Shown: piece by piece, positions 1 to 3,788 of the stretch
Position numbering within the stretch: position 1 is the stretch's first letter
Layout: the number at the start of each line of letters is the position of its first letter
Assembly (NCBI GenBank): GCA_947307375.1
Contig: CAMZIX010000092.1
Coordinates: 1 to 5,128, forward strand
From: an uncultured Clostridia bacterium
GTDB taxonomy: Bacteria; Bacillota_A; Clostridia; Oscillospirales; Oscillospiraceae
DNA: 5,128 bases
Direction: 5' to 3'
Made by a program: the position numbers and the translations under genes
The notes under the pieces: model-generated
The model's database searches: none
What the model was told of the DNA's origin: nothing
What the model saw: the letters and a program-made list of their open reading frames with translations, nothing else

Positions 1-407
1 TTGACGGATGCGCCGAGATTGTTGCAGGCATCCATGATCTCGCCGGCGAGACGCTCTTTCATCGTCTTCTCGCCGCGCTTGCGGGAGTAGTCCACCAGCC
101 AGCGCAGAGCCAGGGTCTGGCGACGCGCGGGACGGACCTCGATGGGGACCTGATAGGTCGCGCCGCCGACACGGCGGGCCTTGACCTCCAGGGCGGGCAT
201 GATGTTGTTCATCGCTTCGGTGAACGCATCAAGGGGTTCCTTGCCGGTCTTCTCTTTGATGATGTCAAAGGCATCGTAGACGACCTTCTGAGCAACACCC
301 TTCTTGCCGTCGAGCATAACACCGTTGATGAGCTTGGTCACCAGAACGCTGTTATAAACAGGATCAGGCAAGATTTCTCTTTTGGGAACATTACCTCTTC
401 TGGGCAC
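1..407 (-). CDS. rpsG: 30S ribosomal protein S7, 3'-truncated by window edge
   Basis: S7 is a primary 16S rRNA-binding protein that nucleates assembly of the small-subunit head and lies near the E site and decoding region. The minus strand reads [16 protein letters not shown] at the N-terminus, then [26 protein letters not shown] and [20 protein letters not shown], all strongly S7-like. About 135 residues are visible, ending at the conserved NNLGASV. Bacterial S7 is usually about 156 residues, so roughly 21 C-terminal residues lie beyond the left edge. I chose the GTG start at 407 because a strong Shine-Dalgarno lies 7 nt upstream and the second residue onward matches the family. An in-frame ATG at 425 would add six residues, but it overlaps the Shine-Dalgarno and has none of its own. 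The gene follows rpsL as second gene of a str-type operon; fusA and tuf would be expected next, but are not visible. Confidence 0.97.
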   Translation of the reverse strand, partial: MPRRGNVPKREILPDPVYNSVLVTKLINGVMLDGKKGVAQKVVYDAFDIIKEKTGKEPLDAFTEAMNNIMPALEVKARRVGGATYQVPIEVRPARRQTLALRWLVDYSRKRGEKTMKERLAGEIMDACNNLGASV

Positions 408-414
408 GTTACTT

Positions 415-422
415 CCCTCCTT
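415..422 (-). promoter_or_regulatory. Shine-Dalgarno that fixes the rpsG start
   Basis: The minus strand reads AAGGAGGG, followed by 7 nt and then GTG. This supports the GTG at 407. It argues against the in-frame ATG at 425, whose upstream sequence is T/A-rich without a purine tract. Confidence 0.85.
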
Positions 423-480
423 CATTAAAAAATGGAATCACAGGTACTCGAACATATGCAAATGTCCGTTGCGCCCCGAG

Positions 481-526
481 GTTTATCCACACAAAAAAAG
501 TATGATAAACGGCAGGGCTATTGCCG
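481..526 (-). other. Two RNA hairpins in the rpsL-rpsG intercistronic gap
   Basis: The gap between the rpsL stop and the rpsG GTG is 132 nt (408-539). In the minus-strand transcript, GUUUAUC pairs exactly with GAUAAAC (504-510 with 481-487). The stem extends through AUAC/GUGU (one G-U wobble, one bulged G) to a loop of seven U. Just upstream, CGGCA pairs with UGCCG (522-526 with 510-514) around a 7-nt loop. The two stems share base 510, so they abut or compete by one pair. The U-run is in the loop and does not follow the stem, so this is not an intrinsic terminator. In E. coli the S12-S7 gap carries a translational feedback site for S7; a similar role here is inference. Confidence 0.5.
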
Positions 527-539
527 CGTAAAGTCGTGA

Positions 540-965
540 TTATTTCTTCTTCGCAGCCTTGGGTCTCTTCGTGCCGTAACGGGAACGGGCCTGCATACGA
601 CCGTTGACGCCCTGAGCGTCCAGCTTGCCGCGGATGATGTGGTAGCGGACACCAGGAAGGTCCTTCACACGGCCGCCGCGGATCATGACCACAGAGTGCT
701 CCTGCAGGTTGTGGCCGACGCCGGGGATGTATGCGGTGACTTCATAACCGTTGGTCAGACGGACACGGGCGATCTTACGGAGAGCGGAGTTCGGCTTCTT
801 CGGCGTGGACGTACGCACGGCCGTGCAGACGCCTCTCTTCTGGGGGGAGCTCAGATCGGTCTCGCGGTTCTTCAGGGTGTTCATTCCCTTCTGCAGCGCG
901 GGAGACGTGGACTTGTAGCTGACCTGCTCTCTGCCTTTCCTTACCAGCTGGTTAAAAGTGGGCAT
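540..965 (-). CDS. rpsL: 30S ribosomal protein S12
   Basis: S12 sits at the decoding centre of the 30S subunit and controls accuracy of tRNA selection. The 141-residue product opens [12 protein letters not shown] and contains [29 protein letters not shown] and [14 protein letters not shown], and it ends in a lysine-rich tail. It carries the roughly 13-residue insertion (about residues 27-40) that lengthens Firmicute S12 relative to the 124-residue E. coli protein. K56 and K101 correspond to E. coli K43 and K88, the classic streptomycin-resistance positions, and both are wild-type lysine. D102 is the residue that RimO methylthiolates in some bacteria. The ATG follows AAAGGAGG with good spacing. 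The gene is first in its transcript, with rpsG 132 nt downstream. Its promoter and leader are described separately. Confidence 0.98.
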   Translation of the reverse strand: MPTFNQLVRKGREQVSYKSTSPALQKGMNTLKNRETDLSSPQKRGVCTAVRTSTPKKPNSALRKIARVRLTNGYEVTAYIPGVGHNLQEHSVVMIRGGRVKDLPGVRYHIIRGKLDAQGVNGRMQARSRYGTKRPKAAKKK

Positions 966-996
966 TGTTTTCCTCCTTTCTTTCGTTATTTTCTAT

Positions 997-1028
997 ATAA
1001 AAAAGCGGCGAAAACACTGCTTTTTTAT
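997..1028 (-). terminator. Terminator-like hairpin in the rpsL leader (possible attenuator)
   Basis: In the minus-strand RNA, AUAAAAAAGC (1028-1019) pairs perfectly with GCUUUUUUAU (1006-997). The inner part closes further as GUG/CGC on a UUUU tetraloop, after one A-C mismatch. The GC-containing core followed by six U has the shape of an intrinsic terminator. It lies downstream of the only clear promoter and about 30 nt before the rpsL start codon, so transcripts of the operon must pass through it. The core is short and I found no convincing antiterminator, so regulation is an inference. The structure is nearly symmetric and could also stop plus-strand transcripts. Confidence 0.5.
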
Positions 1029-1069
1029 CGATTTTTGCAATTGGGCGCAATAAGGCCTCGCAAATTTGA

Positions 1070-1098
1070 ATGATAGCATAGTTCACAAAAATAGTCAA
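1070..1098 (-). promoter_or_regulatory. Sigma-A-type promoter of the rpsL-rpsG operon
   Basis: The minus strand reads TTGACT (1098-1093), a 17-bp spacer, then TATCAT (1075-1070), with TG one base before the -10 (TGC-TATCAT, an extended -10). This is close to consensus in both boxes at the ideal spacing. Transcription would start near 1063 and give a leader of nearly 100 nt before rpsL. The region is much more AT-rich than the flanking genes. Confidence 0.85.
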
Positions 1099-1111
1099 TC
1101 ATTTTTGTGAA
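1082..1111. repeat. Perfect 11-bp inverted repeat bracketing the -35 box
   Basis: On the plus strand TTCACAAAAAT (1082-1092) is the exact reverse complement of ATTTTTGTGAA (1101-1111). The 8-bp centre (1093-1100) contains the complete -35 hexamer of the rpsL promoter. Its placement fits an operator for a dimeric regulator that would block RNA polymerase. It is AU-rich with no T-run after it, so it is a poor terminator for the upstream TraX gene. The arms resemble half-sites of the Rex type (TTGTGAA/TTCACAA), but their order and spacing do not match a Rex box, so no regulator is assigned. Confidence 0.6.
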
Positions 1112-1134
1112 ATAAATTGAATTTTTCGGCTTTT

Positions 1135-1890
1135 TCAGGTCCCGAACAGCCGCCTCGCGATCAGTGCCAGGAGCAGCAGGTGCGCCGGGTAAAAAACATA
1201 GAAAAAGTACTTGCTCTGGCGGCCGCGCTGCCCGTTGTAGAGATGGAACAGCGGGAAGGCCAGCATACCGAACAGCTCGATCCAGTGCGAGCCGAAGGGG
1301 ATCATCGCGGCCAGCACGCCGCCGGCGGCCAGGTCGCGCGTCCAGGGGCGGTCGCGCAGCAGAGCCATCACCAGGATCAGCGCCACGCCCATCGCGCCGT
1401 AGTCGGTTTCCATATAGTGCGCCGCCGCGCCGAGCGCCACCGCGCAGGCGATCGCCAGCAGGCCGCGCCAGGGCGGACAGCTCTCGCCGCCCCGCGTCAG
1501 TCCGTCCCAGAGCATGATCGCCAGCAGGCCGAGCGTCAGCGTGAAAAAGACGTTCTGGCTGCCGAACTCCAGCCAGGCGCCGTTGAAGGCGAGGTCGAAG
1601 GGGACCTCGGAGATCAGCGCGAAGACGAACAGGCGCAGCAGATACTTCCAGCGATTGCGCGTGTGGAAAAAGCCCTCCGCCAGCAGGAAGCAGAACAGCG
1701 GGAAGCCCAGGCGGCCGATGCCGCGGATGACGTAATAGAAGGTTCTGCTCTCGATGCCCGCGCCCCAGGCGTGGCGGTATTTCGCCCAGCCGAGCACCAG
1801 GGTCACGCCGATGTGGTCGATCAGCATCGTGACGATCGCGACCCACTTGAGCACGCTCCCGGGAAGGCCGCGTTTTTCCCTCAGCTCCAT
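1135..1890 (-). CDS. TraX family integral membrane protein
   Basis: This 251-residue protein consists mostly of hydrophobic segments and matches the TraX family pattern. It has LIDHIG (23-28), RGIGRLGFPLFCFLLAEGFF (56-75) continuing HTRNRWKYLLRLF, SEVPFDLAF (94-102), QNVFFTLTLGLLA (112-124), DYGAMGV (163-169), LYNGQRG (217-223) and KYFFYVFYPAHLLLL (227-241). The founding member, TraX of F plasmid, is needed for N-terminal acetylation of the pilin. Chromosomal Firmicute members have no established substrate. I would expect a multi-pass inner-membrane protein acting on an acyl transfer, but that is inference. The ATG follows GGAGGGG by 8 nt. The gene starts 16 nt after the stop of the upstream thioesterase gene, with its Shine-Dalgarno in that gap, so the two are very likely co-transcribed. 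No conjugation genes are nearby. Confidence 0.88.
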   Translation of the reverse strand: MELREKRGLPGSVLKWVAIVTMLIDHIGVTLVLGWAKYRHAWGAGIESRTFYYVIRGIGRLGFPLFCFLLAEGFFHTRNRWKYLLRLFVFALISEVPFDLAFNGAWLEFGSQNVFFTLTLGLLAIMLWDGLTRGGESCPPWRGLLAIACAVALGAAAHYMETDYGAMGVALILVMALLRDRPWTRDLAAGGVLAAMIPFGSHWIELFGMLAFPLFHLYNGQRGRQSKYFFYVFYPAHLLLLALIARRLFGT

Positions 1891-1906
1891 GACTCTCTCC
1901 CCTCCC

Positions 1907-2302
1907 TCAAAGGCTGCCCTTGTAATTCATGAAGCTGAAGCGGAAGACCGCCAGCTCCAGCCCGTTTTCATCCTCCACCGAGGCGTCGACAAAGCCGACG
2001 CTCTTGCCCGCCTTGCGGCTTTTCGCGCGGCAGAGCAGCTTTTTCGCCTCGCGCGTACCGCGCAGGAACTGCGCCTCGCCGGTCATGGTCATGCCGATGC
2101 AGCCGAGGCTGCGGTGCGCGGCGCCCGCCGTGCAGTCGGCCAGGTTGAACAGGATCCCGCCGAAGGGCAGGCCCATCGCGTTCAGATCCAGGTCCTGCAG
2201 CTCCAGCTCCGCCTCCGCCTCGCCGTTTTCCGCGCGCAGATAGCGGATGCCGAAGCGGTCGATGATCCGCTTTTCGATTCGTTTGGTCGTCGCCTCGTCC
2301 AT
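1907..2302 (-). CDS. PaaI-like hotdog-fold thioesterase
   Basis: This 131-residue product is the usual length for a single hotdog domain of the PaaI/YbgC-like superfamily, whose members hydrolyse acyl-CoA thioesters as cytosolic oligomers. The signature lies at residues 41-60, N-AMG-LPFGG-ILFNLAD-CTAG, where N41, G44, G48-G49 and D56 match the family's N..G..HGG...LAD pattern. D56 would be the helix acidic residue used in catalysis. The usual His before the GG pair is Phe47 here. A later strand reads AQFLRGT and RAKSRKAGKSVGFVDASVED, as in the second half of the fold. I place the start at 2302 because GGAGGG lies 6 nt upstream; the reading frame stays open further upstream (to an ATG at 2476), but that part overlaps the divergent gene and lacks family similarity. 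It leads a two-gene operon with the TraX-family gene. Substrate unknown. Confidence 0.85.
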   Translation of the reverse strand: MDEATTKRIEKRIIDRFGIRYLRAENGEAEAELELQDLDLNAMGLPFGGILFNLADCTAGAAHRSLGCIGMTMTGEAQFLRGTREAKKLLCRAKSRKAGKSVGFVDASVEDENGLELAVFRFSFMNYKGSL

Positions 2303-2333
2303 GGGGATCCCTCCAATCGTGCATAACAGAATA

Positions 2334-2362
2334 ATTTTAGCATAAAACAGGGAAAAAATCCA
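2334..2362 (-). promoter_or_regulatory. Candidate promoter of the thioesterase-TraX operon
   Basis: The minus strand reads TGGATT (2362-2357), 17 bp, then TAAAAT (2339-2334) preceded by TGC, an extended -10. The -35 matches consensus at only three of six positions, so the extended -10 would carry the activity. The start would fall near 2327, about 25 nt before the ATG. The whole divergent gap is 2303-2423. Confidence 0.55.
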
Positions 2363-2373
2363 GCGAAATCGTC

Positions 2374-2402
2374 TTGTGGCCGCCGGACGACGGGGGTATA
2401 AT
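2374..2402 (+). promoter_or_regulatory. Candidate promoter of the radical SAM gene
   Basis: TTGTGG (2374-2379) is followed by a 17-bp spacer and a perfect TATAAT (2397-2402). The start of transcription should fall around 2408-2410, immediately before the Shine-Dalgarno at 2411, so the 5' leader would be only about 15 nt. It is back to back with the thioesterase promoter; the two -35 regions are about 12 bp apart. Confidence 0.7.
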
Positions 2403-2406
2403 GGAG

Positions 2407-2417
2407 AAAAGGAGGGG
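2407..2417 (+). promoter_or_regulatory. Shine-Dalgarno that fixes the radical SAM GTG start
   Basis: AAAAGGAGGGG precedes the GTG at 2424, with 8 nt between GGAGG and the start codon. An in-frame ATG at 2376 lies upstream of the TATAAT box and would encode a non-conserved extension. The next in-frame ATG (2469) falls inside the conserved region. GTG 2424 is therefore the best choice. Confidence 0.8.
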
Positions 2418-2423
2418 AAGCGC

Positions 2424-3290
2424 GTGCATTTTGTACAGGCGAAGGGCATTCTGTCCGCGCAGAACGGCATGAACATCTACCGCGGCTGCAGCCACGGCTG
2501 CATCTACTGCGACAGCCGCAGCAAGTGCTACGGCTTCACCCACGATTTTGAGGATATCGAGGTCAAGGAGAACGCCCCGGAGCTGCTGGAGCAGGCGCTG
2601 CGCAGCAAGCGCCGCCCCTGCATGATCGCGACCGGCGCGATGAGCGACCCCTACCAGCCGCTGGAGCTGCGGCTCGGCCTGACCCGGCGCTGTCTGGCGC
2701 TCATTGAGCGCTACGGCTTCGGCGCCGCGGTGCAGACCAAATCCACCCGCGTCCTGCGCGATCTGGACCTGCTGAAGGCGATCAACCGGAAAACGAAGGC
2801 CGTCGTGCAGATGACCCTGACCACGGTTGACGAGGACCTCTGCCGCATCGTGGAGCCGAACGTGGAGACGACCGCCGAACGCGCGCGGGCGCTGCGTATC
2901 CTCCGCGACGAGGGCATCCCCACCGTGGTCTGGATCTCGCCGATCCTGCCCTTTCTCAACGACACGGAGGAAAACATCCGCGGCCTGCTCGACCTGTGCG
3001 TGGAGGCGGGCGTCAAGGGGGTCGTCCACTTCGGCATGGGCCTGACCCTGCGCGAGGGCGACCGGGAGTACTTCTTCGCCGCGCTCGACCGGCATTTCCC
3101 CGGGCTGAAGGAGCGCTATATCGAGCGCTACGGCCTGGCCTACGAGCTGCCCAGCCCCAACAACGCCGCGCTCTGCCGCCTCATCCGCGAGACCTGCGCC
3201 GCCCACGGGATCCTCGAAGGCGCGGAGGCCTGCTTCGCTTATCTGCGCGAGTTCCCGGAGAAATACGAACAGACGAGCCTGTTTGGATAA
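2424..3290 (+). CDS. SPL-family radical SAM protein
   Basis: This 288-residue protein belongs to the radical SAM family grouped with spore photoproduct lyase. The cluster motif is C22-x3-C26-x2-C29 (RGCSHGCIYCDSRSKCY), which would ligate a 4Fe-4S cluster and, with SAM, generate a 5'-deoxyadenosyl radical. Family landmarks follow: HDFEDIEVKENAPELL (40-55), GAMSDPYQPLE (71-81), QTKS, RDLDLL, VQMTLTT, EPNVETT, WISPILPFLNDTEENI and GMGLTLREGDREYFF. The conserved pattern matches the widespread vegetative subgroup (Rv2578c-like), and the protein is shorter than authentic SplB (about 340 residues), so thymine-dimer repair should not be assumed. The reaction is unknown. It is monocistronic: a divergent promoter lies upstream and a strong terminator follows the stop directly. 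Several further cysteines (35, 66 and later) are present; I assign them no role. Confidence 0.9.
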   Translation: MHFVQAKGILSAQNGMNIYRGCSHGCIYCDSRSKCYGFTHDFEDIEVKENAPELLEQALRSKRRPCMIATGAMSDPYQPLELRLGLTRRCLALIERYGFGAAVQTKSTRVLRDLDLLKAINRKTKAVVQMTLTTVDEDLCRIVEPNVETTAERARALRILRDEGIPTVVWISPILPFLNDTEENIRGLLDLCVEAGVKGVVHFGMGLTLREGDREYFFAALDRHFPGLKERYIERYGLAYELPSPNNAALCRLIRETCAAHGILEGAEACFAYLREFPEKYEQTSLFG

Positions 3291-3330
3291 AAAAGCCGTG
3301 CGGTTTTCCGCCGCACGGCTTTTTGTTTTT
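3289..3330. terminator. Bidirectional intrinsic terminator
   Basis: GCCGTGCGG (3295-3303) and CCGCACGGC (3311-3319) form a perfect 9-bp GC-rich stem with a 7-nt loop. It is flanked by six A on the left and T5-G-T5 on the right. It therefore ends the plus-strand radical SAM gene, whose stop codon merges with the A-run. It also ends the minus-strand small gene, whose stop lies a few bases to the right. Confidence 0.93.
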
Positions 3331-3336
3331 CTTTTC

Positions 3337-3675
3337 TTATTTCAGCTTTTTCCGCAGCTCGGCGTTTTCCTTTTCCAGCGCGTCGAGCTTGTCGTTGATG
3401 GGCTTGAGCTGCTTTTTGAGCTCCCGGGATACGGCGATGCGATAGCTCTCCGTCCGCACCGCGCCGCCCAGCAGCGTCACGCCGAGCAGCCCGCCGCCGG
3501 CGATCAGCCCCAGCTTTTTGAGCTCCTTCAGCGGCAGCGGCAGCGCGGTTGTCTCCGACGCCTTCCTGCTGAGCACCCTGCCCGCCGTCGGCACCAGCGC
3601 CGCTTCTTCGCGCAGCACCGGCTCCAGGAGCTTCGCGCCCTTCTTCAGCAGCGCCAGCTTTTTCCTTTTTGTCAT
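3337..3675 (-). CDS. Small membrane-anchored coiled-coil protein, unknown function
   Basis: I do not recognise this 112-residue protein. It has a very basic N-terminus (MTKRKKLALLKKGAKLL) and a Thr/Pro-containing middle. One Gly/Leu-rich hydrophobic stretch (about 55-73, LGLIAGGGLLGVTLLGGAV) could span or insert into the membrane. The C-terminal part is a coiled coil. Leucine or isoleucine occupies a/d heptad positions 86, 90, 93, 97, 100, 107 and 111, with Asn104 at an a position, as in dimeric leucine zippers. The tail ends ENAELRKKLK. The ATG at 3675 follows AAAGGAGG with 7 nt spacing; an ATG 11 codons upstream lies within the -10 region of the promoter and has no Shine-Dalgarno. The gene is a single-gene unit with its own promoter and the shared terminator. 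It may be a small envelope or scaffolding protein, but that is a guess. Confidence 0.78.
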   Translation of the reverse strand: MTKRKKLALLKKGAKLLEPVLREEAALVPTAGRVLSRKASETTALPLPLKELKKLGLIAGGGLLGVTLLGGAVRTESYRIAVSRELKKQLKPINDKLDALEKENAELRKKLK

Positions 3676-3696
3676 GGTCTCGCCTCCTTTGCTCCC

Positions 3697-3725
3697 ATGA
3701 TACCGCAAGCGCAGCCCGCAGGCAA
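3697..3725 (-). promoter_or_regulatory. Promoter of the 112-residue membrane/coiled-coil gene
   Basis: The minus strand reads TTGCCT (3725-3720), a 17-bp spacer and TATCAT (3702-3697). This lies after the terminator of the upstream peptidase gene and just before the AAAGGAGG of the small gene. The predicted leader is only about 15 nt, as for the radical SAM gene. Confidence 0.7.
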
Positions 3726-3748
3726 GCCCCCGCGCGTGTTTCCGAAGA

Positions 3749-3780
3749 AAAAAACCACCTCCGTACGGAGGTGGTTTTTT
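3749..3780 (-). terminator. Perfect-palindrome terminator of the NlpC/P60 gene
   Basis: A 32-bp perfect palindrome: A6, then CCACCTCC, centre GTAC, GGAGGTGG, then T6. The RNA hairpin has an 8-bp GC-rich stem extended by A-U pairs and a GUAC loop. On the minus strand it begins 8 nt after the stop codon of the peptidase gene and ends in a U-run. It is symmetrical and could stop plus-strand transcripts too. Confidence 0.93.
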
Positions 3781-3788
3781 CTGCAGGA

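Noticed and set aside
991..1020. Second promoter with TATATA as -10 just upstream of rpsL
   Set aside because: At 17-bp spacing the -35 position has no resemblance to TTGACA. The AT-rich bases belong to the leader hairpin arm and its flank.
639..1073. Plus-strand reading frame opposite rpsL and its leader
   Set aside because: It crosses the rpsL promoter-leader region and is antisense to a certain ribosomal protein gene; no start signals are seen.
1082..1111. Rex operator
   Set aside because: Rex sites read TTGTGAA-N4-TTCACAA type, with the arms in the opposite order and a shorter gap. Here TTCACAA comes first with a gap of at least 8.
1117..1932. Long plus-strand reading frame opposite the TraX-family gene
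   Set aside because: The product is Gln/Ala/Arg-rich with no domain, has no Shine-Dalgarno, and lies wholly opposite two well-supported genes. It is an antisense shadow of GC-rich coding DNA.
2337..3206. Long minus-strand reading frame opposite the radical SAM gene
   Set aside because: Low-complexity Ala/Val/Gln/Asp composition and full overlap with a gene that has strong family motifs on the other strand.
2424..3290. Calling the radical SAM gene splB (spore photoproduct lyase)
   Set aside because: It is shorter than SplB, has the conserved blocks of the broader SPL-like group, and has no spore-gene context; the specific function is not supported.
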